Source of the DNA: Halohasta litorea
Lineage (GTDB): Archaea; Halobacteriota; Halobacteria; Halobacteriales; Haloferacaceae
Length of the DNA: 41,481 nucleotides
Reading direction: 5' to 3'
NCBI RefSeq assembly: GCF_024494645.1
Contig: NZ_JANHDJ010000012.1
Coordinates: 1 to 41,481, forward strand
Shown in pieces: positions 32,504-41,481 of the stretch. A model generated the notes under the pieces. The model was not told the origin of the DNA. It worked only from the letters and a program-made list of their open reading frames with translations, and did not search any database. The translations under genes were made by a program, and so were the position numbers. Every line of letters starts with the position of its first letter. The stretch's first letter is position 1.

Positions 32504-33586
32504 CAAGCTACACCCAGCCATATGTCTCCCAGGCTTCTTCTGGGTCAACCTCACCGCTTTCAATGCCTCTGCGATCTTATCAATAGCTCTGTCCGTGTAG
32601 CGGTCCTGGGTTTGACTATCGCTTATTCTCACATTCTTATGATACTCCGGATTATCATGGATATCCAGCTTCCGTACAATAGCCCATACTCGTGGGTAAC
32701 TGATTCCGTCAATGTGCTCCGCCAATTTTGTAATACTAAGACTATACCTGTCTAACGGATTCACCTCCCGATATCCTACGACATACTCCAGTTCCTCTGC
32801 ATCCTCTTCGGTAACCTCCATCACCGGCATACCCTCACTACGAGTCATCTTCACTTTCACCGTCGGCCCATCACTGTCGACACTAAACTGAACGCTTGAA
32901 ACACCGGGATACAACTCTCTTAGATCATTACCCTCCTCAATACGCGACAACTTCTCCTCCAATTCCTTATCCGTGGCAGGTCCATCACCATCCTCAAGCG
33001 TTCTTTCAGATGCCTCAATAGACCGTAGTTTCACCTTTGCAGCTTCCTCTGCACCCTGCTCCAGTAACTCTCGAACAGTGTCAAACTCTTCCTGGTAAAT
33101 AATATCCAATCGCTTCAACGGCATCGCTGAAAGCGGGAGCACACGGTCAGGAAGATAATCCCCAACAGACTCATCATAGAACTCTTTCAGTAACTCATCG
33201 AATATGGTAAGTCCAGATCTGGCGAAACCATGTAGACGCTGCTCACTGATGTTAATAACTCCATGCGTAGCTTCGTTCCTCTGTGAAGAGATATCGTATA
33301 GTGTGACAGTTTGATCCTCGGAAAGCACAGCAATTTCCGGAGCATCGTGATGCCCATTTTCGAGATAATTAATGCAATCACTGAACTCGATCGTGTGACC
33401 ATTCTCTTTCCTGATGTCAACTCCGTTGTCTTTGAGAATTGATTTCAGAAGCATCTCCAGACTATGATTCAAGAGAATCAATGTAGCACAGTCACGTCCA
33501 GTATTGTGAGGCCTGTTGAACAGCTCAACTACCAACTGGATAGAGTCTGTAGCTGCGTCCTTGAATAGGGGTTCATTCTCGGGCAT
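32453..33586 (-). CDS. DUF3644 HEPN-domain protein, putative RNase/defence effector
   Basis: A 377-residue protein. The N-terminal part matches the DUF3644/HEPN pattern: LLNHSLEMLLKSIL (helix), FSDCINYLENG, and then SQRNEATHG with the Rx4-6H motif (Arg103, Asn104, His108), the usual HEPN RNase active site. The middle (residues 170-250) is a charged helical region with a likely coiled coil. The C-terminus (about 275-350) looks like a small winged-helix or DNA-binding segment (ITKLAEHIDGISYPRVWAIV). DUF3644 proteins are often found in restriction and phage-defence neighbourhoods. A toxic RNase role in abortive infection is plausible but unproven. The gene overlaps the convergent HNH-like gene. 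Confidence 0.78.
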   Translation of the reverse strand: MPENEPLFKDAATDSIQLVVELFNRPHNTGRDCATLILLNHSLEMLLKSILKDNGVDIRKENGHTIEFSDCINYLENGHHDAPEIAVLSEDQTVTLYDISSQRNEATHGVINISEQRLHGFARSGLTIFDELLKEFYDESVGDYLPDRVLPLSAMPLKRLDIIYQEEFDTVRELLEQGAEEAAKVKLRSIEASERTLEDGDGPATDKELEEKLSRIEEGNDLRELYPGVSSVQFSVDSDGPTVKVKMTRSEGMPVMEVTEEDAEELEYVVGYREVNPLDRYSLSITKLAEHIDGISYPRVWAIVRKLDIHDNPEYHKNVRISDSQTQDRYTDRAIDKIAEALKAVRLTQKKPGRHMAGCSLLIDIRVRVFGLSFVEK

Positions 33587-33778
33587 AGTTAGATTGAGTT
33601 GCTAAAGTGCCATTAATTCACCAGAAAGAGATTAATCAGTCTGTTAGCCCGGATTAATGTCGAACTGCCCGTCAGCGTGACTCAATTTCGGGACAAGGTG
33701 ATTGACCCCTAGGCACACTAAATTTCCCTCAGAGGACGACACCTGTTAAAATGTTTGGCTAGATACAAATCCCCGACA

Positions 33779-34648
33779 TCATACAAAAAGATCGTCCATT
33801 ACAACATCAGGCTGCTCCAAACTAGACTCTTCTTTAGCTTCCAGCACCTCCAAATCCGTAATCCCATACTCACTCTTGTACTCCTCCCTAACAGAACGAA
33901 GACTGTAAATAAGCTCATGGTTCAAAGACTTGACCTGTTCAAACCTATCCATCAGCTCATCAATCTCATCAGTCTCCTTAATTTTCTTCTCGCGAAGCTC
34001 CAACAACTCTGAGTTCAAATCAGCCCAAATTTCAGAGTGCCCCCGTCTCCCACTAGAAAGCTCCATAATATTACGAGCAAACACGTGAGCATACGACTCA
34101 AGAATCTCCTCCTCCCGTACATCATTATCAACATAGGACTGAAGAAGATCCTCCCGTTCTTCCAGAATTGCTTCTTCCATCATTTCAACCAGATTTCCCC
34201 ACTGTATCATATACCTCCTATTTTGAGTGACATACTCGCTGAACATTTCCTTAATCCCTGGAGACTTTGTGTCTAAGTCATTGAGAAACACATTATCAGG
34301 CATCTTCAAATCCTGAATAGAAGAAAACGAATCCTTCCTCGCCTCCTCCCTCCATTTTTTCTGCCGTCTCTCAAATTCATCCAGAAGCGGATCAATGCCA
34401 TATGCAATAACAAGAATTGAACCGGGTTTCTCCCGATCACGTCTCATCTCATCAAGACTCTCCTCAGTGTACTCAACAGATTTCACAGTCTGATAGGCGT
34501 ACACAGCAGTCACAACAACCAGCGTGAAAGAACTCACAGTAGACGCCGTCGACTGCTCAATATCCCCTAGAATAACTCCAGCAACCAGTCCTCCAAGGAC
34601 AAGAATAAGCACACCGAGAGGCACAAAAGCCAGCTTACGGATATCCAT
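33779..34648 (-). CDS. Membrane-anchored coiled-coil hypothetical protein
   Basis: 289 residues. Two N-terminal membrane helices (FVPLGVLILVLGGLVAGVIL at about 7-27 and STVSSFTLVVVTAVYAYQTV) are followed by a long charged cytosolic domain with helical and coiled-coil character (DEMRRDREKPGS, then EEEILESYAHVFARNIMELS and a Glu/Lys-rich stretch). No catalytic motif is visible. Codon use is AT-rich, as in its neighbours. Two-TM plus coiled-coil proteins are frequent membrane effectors in defence islands, but the function here is not known. Confidence 0.65.
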   Translation of the reverse strand: MDIRKLAFVPLGVLILVLGGLVAGVILGDIEQSTASTVSSFTLVVVTAVYAYQTVKSVEYTEESLDEMRRDREKPGSILVIAYGIDPLLDEFERRQKKWREEARKDSFSSIQDLKMPDNVFLNDLDTKSPGIKEMFSEYVTQNRRYMIQWGNLVEMMEEAILEEREDLLQSYVDNDVREEEILESYAHVFARNIMELSSGRRGHSEIWADLNSELLELREKKIKETDEIDELMDRFEQVKSLNHELIYSLRSVREEYKSEYGITDLEVLEAKEESSLEQPDVVMDDLFV

Positions 34649-34757
34649 ATCACCAACCAGATAGCGTTCCTCCCTAAAACCATCTGAAAAAGATTCACTA
34701 TCTCCGAACTACAGAGGACCGAACTACTTAGTCAAACCTCCACAAAAACCCGACTAC

Positions 34758-34904
34758 ATGGGAGAGATCCGCTTAGAAGCCGTAATCACTATAGAAACAC
34801 CTCAAGACCTCTACGACGTCAACCCCGAAACATTGGTTGAAGAGGTAGATGGTATCGGATCAAAGAGAGCTGAGGATCTGACTGAAAAGTCTCTAGAAGA
34901 CTGA
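34758..34904 (+). CDS. Tiny helix-hairpin-helix protein (48 residues)
   Basis: ATG 34758 to TGA 34904 encodes 48 residues. The second half is a helix-hairpin-helix: LVEEVDGIGSKRAEDLTEKS, with the GIG hairpin and a following Lys/Arg. This motif binds the DNA backbone. It is divergent from the membrane protein at 33779-34648 with a 109-base gap. The motif is good but the protein is very short, so it could be an independent DNA-binding accessory or a degraded piece of a larger enzyme. Confidence 0.55.
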   Translation: MGEIRLEAVITIETPQDLYDVNPETLVEEVDGIGSKRAEDLTEKSLED

Positions 34905-35023
34905 CCATCACCACACCTATTGGCAATCTCAGTTGACCACGTAGCTCCCAAAATAGTTGATACAGTCTACGTACAGGTAACTTCCACACACCACTTGTGA
35001 CACATATTGTGACAAAATAAAAA

Positions 35024-35065
<42 letters not shown>

Positions 35066-35130
35066 ATTCATTTCGCTGCTGAACATCGGTCCTATTTCCT
35101 TGCGAGATACAGTGGCCGAGTGGAATATGG

Positions 35131-35373
35131 TTAGTTCTCTTCTGTGAGAAATGCTATGTTACCTTCGGCAAGATCATCTGTTACCATCGAGACCTCGTAA
35201 ACTCTATGCACTGGAATCTGCATGAGGTCTCTTTCTGATTGTTCGCGGTTTTCATTAGCGAATTCAATCTGCCAGTGTTGAATTTGCTTGTTATATTCGA
35301 TGGACTTCACGTTGTGCTGGGTAGTCGAGAACTCTTCAACTCCTTCAGGACCGTCGTAAACCAAGTTCGTCAT
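35131..35373 (-). CDS. Small hypothetical protein next to the helicase gene
   Basis: About 80 residues from ATG 35373 (an in-frame ATG two codons upstream at 35379 is also possible). It is acidic and mostly beta-like (MTNLVYDGPEGVEEFSTT, HWQIEFANENREQSERD, IPVHRVYEVSMV) and has no membrane helix or known motif. It is divergent from the helicase at 35521, with about 150 bases between. It could be a small accessory of the island. Unrecognised. Confidence 0.5.
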   Translation of the reverse strand: MTNLVYDGPEGVEEFSTTQHNVKSIEYNKQIQHWQIEFANENREQSERDLMQIPVHRVYEVSMVTDDLAEGNIAFLTEEN

Positions 35374-35520
35374 ACACACTCTGTATTTGTCTCGATTTAA
35401 AAAATAGGTCGGAGTGGGTATGGATCAGAGTGCTCAACTATCGCTCGCAGTCTTGCACTCCGCTGAAAAAATTCACACCTCAAATACTAAGTTTGCGTGA
35501 ATGATACCTTATATAAATAG

Positions 35521-38500
35521 ATGCTCTCACTACCCCCTCTCGTCGACAACGCCGACAGAAAACTCGAAGAGGTCTTCAAGAGAATCATTCCACAGATCGA
35601 AGAAGCCCGTATCGCAACAGGCTATTTCTACCTGTCTGGCTTCGATCTCTACCGCGAGGACCTCGAACAACTTGCAGATCCTGATGAGATCGGTCATTCT
35701 CCACTTCGGATTCTCATGGGTCGGCAAACAGACCAATCTACTGCAGATGAAATTGGCGAGGGTCAAAACCTAAGAGAAGAGTTCAAAAATGAAGTCAAAG
35801 AGAGTATTGCTGAGTTGAACAACGCCCAGCTCAGTCGACTTGATCGACTCCGGGATTTCATAGCAGAGGGACTAGTTAGTGTGCGTGTCCGAGATCCAGA
35901 AAACGGATACTTCCATGCAAAGGGGGCGTCTTTTCGGGCACCTCTGGACGATGATGGGTGGGCAGAAGATGATGATACCGATACCCGACCCTGTGCGACT
36001 ATTGTTGGCTCTTCGAATTTCACTGCCAGTGGGCACCGTAACAACATTGAACTGAATCTCACGAGTCAGGATCAACGCGAAGCGGAAGCGTTCGAGGACT
36101 GGTATGACAATCAGTGGGCCAACGCTGAGGAGTTCAGCGACGAAATCATTCGGATCATCGAGAACAGCGACCGGTACAAAGATTGGCAAGCACAACAAAA
36201 AGACGAGGAGGAAGATGAAGATACCTCTGAGGAACTGGGAACGTACATCGAGCCGTTCGAGTTGTACAAACTCCTTGCCTATGACGAACTGAGTGGGAAC
36301 GTCGACATCCGCGACAGTCCACTGTACTACTTCCAGACCCTCGGCTACGAAAGCGCGAAAGAGAAGCTCTCCCAGTTCAACGGCTGCATTATTTCCGACT
36401 CGGTCGGTCTCGGGAAGTCGTTCATAGGCGGTGAGCTCCTCCACGACTACCGACAGCACGGCGATCACTGCCTTCTCATCGTCCCCGCGAATCTCACCGA
36501 ACAGTGGGAAGACCTGCTACAAAACGATACGGACGAAGATGGCAATCCGTATTTCGGACTTGAGGTCGACGGAACACACCTCGATGTAATGAGTATCAGC
36601 AGGTTCCAGAACCTGACATTCGACGAGGTCCAGGAACTCAAAGACACGTTCGATGTCGTGCTGATCGACGAGGCACACCGCTTTCGAAACCACGGAAAGT
36701 GGCGACCAAACCCAGACCACGACGACGATTACCAAGGAACGCGTCGACACGCCAACCTCCGTCAATTGCGCGGCAAGACGATGATCATGCTGACGGCAAC
36801 ACCGATCAACAACTCCGCGACCGATCTGAAGAACCTCATCAGTTTGTTTACTAGTGCAGAGGAGCTTCGGAATAAGGCATCGCTGGACTTCGACGCCTTC
36901 GAAGAGTACATCGAACTCTCGGAGGCGCGGAAACGCATCGCAGCCGGAAAGGAGGAGGTAGGAAAGGACGAACAGCAGCAGATCACTGAGCAGCTCCAGC
37001 GGCACTCCGAAGAGATTTCGGAGATCCTCAACGAGGTGATGGTGCTTCGGACCCGAAAGCACGTCAAAGAGCAGATTCAGGACGAAGAAGATTTCGAGAT
37101 GAGTTTCAAGCCGCCGTCGCTCAGTAAAGAGCAGTATTCGCTCCCGGCGGCCTACCAGCCGGTGTATCGGATGCTGCCGGATGTGATGGACGCGCTTCAT
37201 CTCCCGCACATCACGGTAAAGAACCCGAAGGCGGGCGGGACACTCAAAGCACTGTACAAGCTGAATCTGCTCAAACGGTTGGAGTCGTCGACGTATGCGT
37301 TCGTTCAGTCAATCGAGACGCTGCACCAGAGCGAGCGGCAACTCCTCGGGCTTCTCAATGGGCTGCCGGAAGATGAGAAGATCGACAGACTCCGTGCGGC
37401 ACAGGGTGATGACCATCCGGAGACGCTCAATGACTTCGTTGAGGGGCGTGATGCGGCCGAAGATCTCGAACAGACGCTCGAAGAGTTCGGATTCGACGCG
37501 ACCGCGGTTCGAGCCGAAGATAGTGGTGAAAATGTCGATAGCGACGAGCTGGCGGATGCGACGATTGGCGAGGTGAAAACCTACATTCGTGAGGATCTGA
37601 CGCTACTGGCGTACTTCCTCTCGCAGTTCATCGGCGACGTTGCTCGTGACTCCGGCGATGTGAATGATCAGGCCGTGTCGACACGTCAGTGGTTGCATGA
37701 TCACAATGCGGGTGTGCTTCCAGACGTGCCTGAAGAGGAATTGAATCCGATTCTGTACCCGCAAAGCGATTTGAACGAGGTCGACGAGGCGACGCGAGAG
37801 TTCTACGACGCGGTGTTTTCGTTGCGGGAGTTCCGCGATCCGAAGATCGACCGGCTTGCGGACGTACTTAACGGGTACGACGACGAGAAGGTCCTCATCT
37901 TCACCCAGTACCGGGCCACAGCTGACTACGTCCATCGGACGCTGTTGAACAACTCCGAGTCGCCGCTGAAGGAGGCCAATAGTGCGGTCGTCAAGGGTGG
38001 TGACGACAACAAGCAGGACGTTATCCAGCGGTTCGCCCCCGAGGCCTCGGGCTATCAGCAGACGCTCGCGGAGTCGGGTGAGTCGGAACTACAGTACGTC
38101 GTAGCGACTGATACGCTCTCAGAGGGTGTCAACCTGCAGGACGTCTCGGTGCAGGTTTCGTACGATCTGCCGTGGAATCCGATGCGGATCGTCCAGCGTG
38201 TTGGACGGATTGACCGCATCGGGAGTATGGCCGACAAGTACGTCCACAACTTCTACCCGGACGGCGATATCGAGGCGGCGATCAAGCTCCTCAAGCGATT
38301 GCAGGCGAAGATCAACGACATCGCGCTCATCGTTGGCAAGGAGAACAACATCCTCGATCCGAACGAAGACCAGATCCTCGAACAGACCGGTGTCGAGACC
38401 GAAAAGACAATTGGGGAACTGCAGGTCGACGAGATCGGCGAGTCCCTCCAGCAGTCCCGCGAGATCGACGACGTGAACGAACTCGATGATACAAGCAAAA

Positions 38501-39333
38501 ATCCGCTGTTGCGGAACGCCGGGAGCAACGAACAGGCCGCCTACGAGCGGTTCCTGCTGAAAAAAGAGTTGAACGAGGAGTTTGGTCTCGACTCAGAGGA
38601 CTTTGAGTATGCCGAGCAGTATTTCGACCAGTCGCCCGACGAGCGGGAGTTCCTGTATACGAACGTCGTCGACCACGAATCGGGGCCACGGCCCGGTGTG
38701 TTCGGGCTGGCACATCTCTGGTTCGATGACGACGACGAATCCTCACCACTCGGGCGTGTACGCCGGGCGTTCTACTACAAACCGTTTGCCGGAGAGGTGA
38801 AAGAACGGCCGGTCGGGATGCTCAAATTCGATCCCGAGGTAGCAGGGGAGCCGATCACGGACAGCGCCGACAACGTAGTGGCAAACCGCGAGGCGATGCA
38901 GGCGGTACTCGACGAGCGGCTGGAAGCGATTCGAGAGGGACAGGTCGAGGGGGCGTTCAAACAGGGCGACTCCTTTTCGAAGGAGCAGGAAACGATTCTG
39001 GACTTCATCTCACACTATCTGGAGCCGAACCACGGTGAGATGGCAGTGTCTGTGGATGGCTACGAGACGCTTGCCGACTGGACAGGGGATCTCCGAGAGC
39101 GGCTGCAAGGCGTGAAGCTTGCCAACACCGATGAGGACCGTATCCTTCGGGACACGTTCCGACACAGCGAACAGTACGAGTCGTTCCCGGACTGGCCGCC
39201 TATGGAATTCCTAGAGACGCTTACGGAGTTCTTGGAAGAGAATGTCGAAGCGTCGAGTGAGTATCAGACGAAACTTGTGGGTGAAAGCGATGTGCAAGCT
39301 AAATTGATGTGTTGGGGCGTGGTTGGACGATAA
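35521..39333 (+). CDS. PLD-nuclease/SNF2-type helicase fusion
   Basis: A 1270-residue protein. The N-terminal ~190 residues are a phospholipase-D-like domain: HAK (His132, Lys134), GSSNFTASG (163-171) and NIELNL, one HxK...N...E half-site, so activity would need a dimer. Residues about 250-1000 are a superfamily 2 SNF2-like helicase: Walker A in DSVGLGKSF (293-301), DEAH (383-386), TATP (425-428), VATDTLSEGVNLQ (about 862-874) and the arginine finger QRVGRIDRIG (about 890). The C-terminal region is helical and acidic. Such PLD-helicases occur beside Eco57I-type methylases in restriction-like defence loci, as here. ATG 35521 is chosen because a stop lies directly upstream. Convergent with the methylase gene. 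Confidence 0.92.
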   Translation: MLSLPPLVDNADRKLEEVFKRIIPQIEEARIATGYFYLSGFDLYREDLEQLADPDEIGHSPLRILMGRQTDQSTADEIGEGQNLREEFKNEVKESIAELNNAQLSRLDRLRDFIAEGLVSVRVRDPENGYFHAKGASFRAPLDDDGWAEDDDTDTRPCATIVGSSNFTASGHRNNIELNLTSQDQREAEAFEDWYDNQWANAEEFSDEIIRIIENSDRYKDWQAQQKDEEEDEDTSEELGTYIEPFELYKLLAYDELSGNVDIRDSPLYYFQTLGYESAKEKLSQFNGCIISDSVGLGKSFIGGELLHDYRQHGDHCLLIVPANLTEQWEDLLQNDTDEDGNPYFGLEVDGTHLDVMSISRFQNLTFDEVQELKDTFDVVLIDEAHRFRNHGKWRPNPDHDDDYQGTRRHANLRQLRGKTMIMLTATPINNSATDLKNLISLFTSAEELRNKASLDFDAFEEYIELSEARKRIAAGKEEVGKDEQQQITEQLQRHSEEISEILNEVMVLRTRKHVKEQIQDEEDFEMSFKPPSLSKEQYSLPAAYQPVYRMLPDVMDALHLPHITVKNPKAGGTLKALYKLNLLKRLESSTYAFVQSIETLHQSERQLLGLLNGLPEDEKIDRLRAAQGDDHPETLNDFVEGRDAAEDLEQTLEEFGFDATAVRAEDSGENVDSDELADATIGEVKTYIREDLTLLAYFLSQFIGDVARDSGDVNDQAVSTRQWLHDHNAGVLPDVPEEELNPILYPQSDLNEVDEATREFYDAVFSLREFRDPKIDRLADVLNGYDDEKVLIFTQYRATADYVHRTLLNNSESPLKEANSAVVKGGDDNKQDVIQRFAPEASGYQQTLAESGESELQYVVATDTLSEGVNLQDVSVQVSYDLPWNPMRIVQRVGRIDRIGSMADKYVHNFYPDGDIEAAIKLLKRLQAKINDIALIVGKENNILDPNEDQILEQTGVETEKTIGELQVDEIGESLQQSREIDDVNELDDTSKNPLLRNAGSNEQAAYERFLLKKELNEEFGLDSEDFEYAEQYFDQSPDEREFLYTNVVDHESGPRPGVFGLAHLWFDDDDESSPLGRVRRAFYYKPFAGEVKERPVGMLKFDPEVAGEPITDSADNVVANREAMQAVLDERLEAIREGQVEGAFKQGDSFSKEQETILDFISHYLEPNHGEMAVSVDGYETLADWTGDLRERLQGVKLANTDEDRILRDTFRHSEQYESFPDWPPMEFLETLTEFLEENVEASSEYQTKLVGESDVQAKLMCWGVVGR

Positions 39334-39354
39334 TAAGACCAGCTCCGTCTTTTC

Positions 39355-41481
39355 TCAGGGTTCTGGTCTATTCTGTATGAGGTGATCGTACTTTTCGAAG
39401 ACCATATCGAAATATTCCTCGTCCATAATTCGTGGATTAGAGACTCGATGAAAGTCGTTGAGAATGAACTCCGTGTCACGACGGTTGAGTTCGTAGGCGT
39501 GTAGAGCAGCAGCATCAATCTCGGCCTGAAGTTCTCTGCGCTCAGATTCATCGGTTGCAGGTTCGATACCACCCAGCCGATCACGCATTTCGGCGAAGGC
39601 TTCGCCATAACAGTTCAATCGAGCAGACCGGTCGGAAATATAGTGGAACCAATCGTCACCCGCAGTAAGACGGGGCATCTGTGACTCTTCGAACTTGTAT
39701 TTGACAATGTGTGAGTCGACCTTGGTTCGCAGGAGGTAGTCGAAAGGAATGCTGTTCAGCAGTCCGACAGCGGCGAACAGCTCTTTGTCTGTGAACACTC
39801 GTTGATAAGCACCGTGCATCGGGTACTCATCAAGATCGTCCTGTTCTGGCTCGACTTTATATGGACGAACCGTGTGAAGAGTGTGGACTGCCACAGCACC
39901 TTTTGGAATAACACCGGCAATAAGCGTCCTTTCATCAGTTGCCCGAGCGATCTCTCTTAAAACAATTCGATACTCTGTGGAGTCCAAAAGTACATCTTGT
40001 GGTGATAACTCCTGACGGTTGTGTTCGTCCGTCAGGACATCGTTCACGAATCCTTTCTGGGACCGAGTGCTCAAATGTGAATACGCTGGGTGTTCAGTGA
40101 ATCTCTCGTAGATGGCCTTCTTGAGACTGATGTCAGCATCACGGGAACGGAAATTCTTCCCACGTATTCGGGCCTTCGCACTGTCTTCTTCGGAATCATC
40201 CTCGTCGACGCTCCAAAGAGCAATGTCTTCCAACCCATCTACGTATTCATTGGTGTAGGCAAACTGGAAGACGTTTTTACCCTGATATACCGGATAATCG
40301 CCTTTGTTTATATCTTCAACAAACCGGTCAGAGTCTTGGGCCCTGTCCAACTCCCTATATAATGACGCATACCACGATCCTTCAACATCCTCGCCAACAG
40401 AGGGAGGTTTCAGAACTTCATTGAGTACCCTAACTTCTTGTTCGGACTCAATGTTGGGGAATATCCGTGAGTTTGGAGAATATTCTTCTAAAACCCTTCT
40501 TGGAATTTTGACTGTCTTCGATTCATGCTGTGGAAGGATGCTAGTATCTGTCTGACTAAATATGCCGTTAACAACGTCTGTAGACCCCGAATTTTTGAAT
40601 GTTACTATACCGAATCGATACTGGAAGTGAATCTGATCGAAAATGCCGCGATTTTCGAAACCAATGATGTGCTGAATGTTTGTTTTATCCAACAGATGCG
40701 ATCTTAGGTCCTTGCCTGCTGCACCGTTGAGAATTACACCGGGAAGAATTTGTGCTACGTATCCATCTTCACTTATAATATCAAATACCCGCTCCAAGAA
40801 TAGCATTGAGAGGTCATTCTCATTTCCTACGGTTGAGCCACCTACTTCGGGATTCTGTAACTCATATTGTCCCCCATCATTGAAGTATTTCGCACGTCGT
40901 CCCATCTCTGTCTGGTATTTTTCCCATTCCTCTTCTATGGAGGAGTCTTCTAGCAGTTCTTCCATCATCGCATCTTTGTCCTCCGGCATTCGTGTACGAA
41001 ATGTCTCGTCATATTTTGGGAAGAAATCATCACGGTTGGAAGTGAGGACATCCCACGGAGGGTTCCCGATAATCACGTCGAAGCCACCGTCTTGATACAC
41101 AGTGGCGAACTCCAGCACCCAGTGGAAGGGGTGGTACGAGTTTAGGGCATTTTCAGAAACACCCTCGACGCCAGCAGCCTCAAATTGTTCGAGAATCTTC
41201 TCGTTGAGCACCTCGCTGTGTCTGTTGATTTTCGATTCAGCTAGTCGGCGCGCATTTGCTGCTTCCTTCCCGGTTGAGGCATATCGATGCCGTTCGACGG
41301 CTTCGATAATATCGTTATAGAGTTCCTCAACACTAACACCGATACCACCACCATCATCCGTCTTTAGTTAGGAGACGAACCGCATGACAGCGGCGGCGTA
41401 TCGAGGTATGTTTGCGGAAGGAACGAGGAGGCAACGAGTGTGTACCACGAAACCTCCTCATCTCGGATTATGCGTCGGCTC
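39355..41481 (-). pseudogene. Eco57I-type DNA adenine methylase, 5' part damaged, truncated by the window edge
   Basis: The main frame from GTG 41211 to the stop at 39355 encodes 618 residues of an Eco57I-like methylase. The catalytic NPPW motif is in VIIGNPPWDV (about 45-55), with FLERVFDIISEDGYVAQILP further on and a C-terminal target-recognition region. Homologous coding continues upstream in the same frame (GIGVSVEELYNDIIEAVERH, RYASTGKEAANARRLAESK) through to a TAA at 41370-41368. Beyond it comes RYAAAVMRFVS in frame, and then EEVSWYTLVASS in a different frame. So there is at least one stop and one shift before the window edge, with no start codon between TAA and GTG 41211. An intact shortened methylase from the GTG is possible, but a mutated gene or sequence error is more likely. 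Confidence 0.72.

Noticed and set aside
35521-41481. A DISARM or BREX system at the right end
   Set aside because: A PLD-SNF2 helicase and an Eco57I-type methylase are visible, but no DrmA/DrmB, PglZ, BrxC or similar partner lies in the window. Naming a system would go beyond the evidence.

Overview
The window reads as haloarchaeal chromosome or megaplasmid DNA. The visible reasons are very acidic proteins, TCGAC-rich moderately high-GC coding sequence, Tat lipoproteins, a PGF-CTERM surface protein, several bacterio-opsin-activator type (HTH_10) regulators and an IS1341-type TnpB element. I saw no rRNA, no tRNA and no CRISPR array. Many short intervals hold decayed gene pieces, so this is an accessory, rearranged stretch and not a conserved core region.

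Layout. 1-1402: a transposase tail abuts a 5'-truncated ring-cleaving dioxygenase (MhqO-like), which is translationally coupled to an MhqD-like alpha/beta hydrolase. 1690-4327: a PD-(D/E)XK-like protein, two small hypotheticals, a pseudogene with an in-frame amber and a gene-poor stretch. 4328-6787: a PAS/HTH_10 regulator with an inverted repeat at its start, then a DUF7342-like HTH gene with a TumE/DUF6516-like partner (putative toxin-antitoxin pair). 6806-9426: gene relics around a Tat/PQQ-propeller lipoprotein. 9576-11155: a SWIM zinc-finger gene whose 3' half is antisense to a conserved-looking gene, and a divergent winged-helix regulator; the shared promoter has overlapping TTACTC/GAGTAA palindromes. 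11156-17571: a co-directional minus-strand cluster with a Tat lipoprotein, a membrane-anchored aminopropyltransferase, a DUF2617-like protein, a pentapeptide-repeat K+ channel and a beta-helix-like zinc-ribbon protein. 17634-21996: a membrane-protein relic, a CPBP protease, an ArsR-type zinc-ribbon regulator, small membrane proteins and the TnpB element with its omega-RNA region. 22100-23245: structured noncoding DNA, a dead HTH_10 gene and a short tyrosine recombinase. 23447-31541: a ~1430-residue PGF-CTERM surface protein divergent from a 7TM histidine kinase and an HTH_10 response regulator.

31835-41481 is a defence-island-like end. It starts with a clearly more AT-rich block: an HNH-like protein lacking the usual first His, a HEPN DUF3644 protein, a two-TM coiled-coil protein, a 48-residue helix-hairpin-helix protein and an (AT)19 tract. 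It continues with a PLD-SNF2 helicase converging on an Eco57I-type DNA methylase whose 5' part carries a stop codon and an apparent frameshift.

The most interesting leads are the aminopropyltransferase/pentapeptide-K+-channel cluster, the defence island with its damaged methylase and altered HNH site, and the divergent promoter at 10.45-10.5 kb. All functional statements come from reading motifs by eye; no homology search was run.
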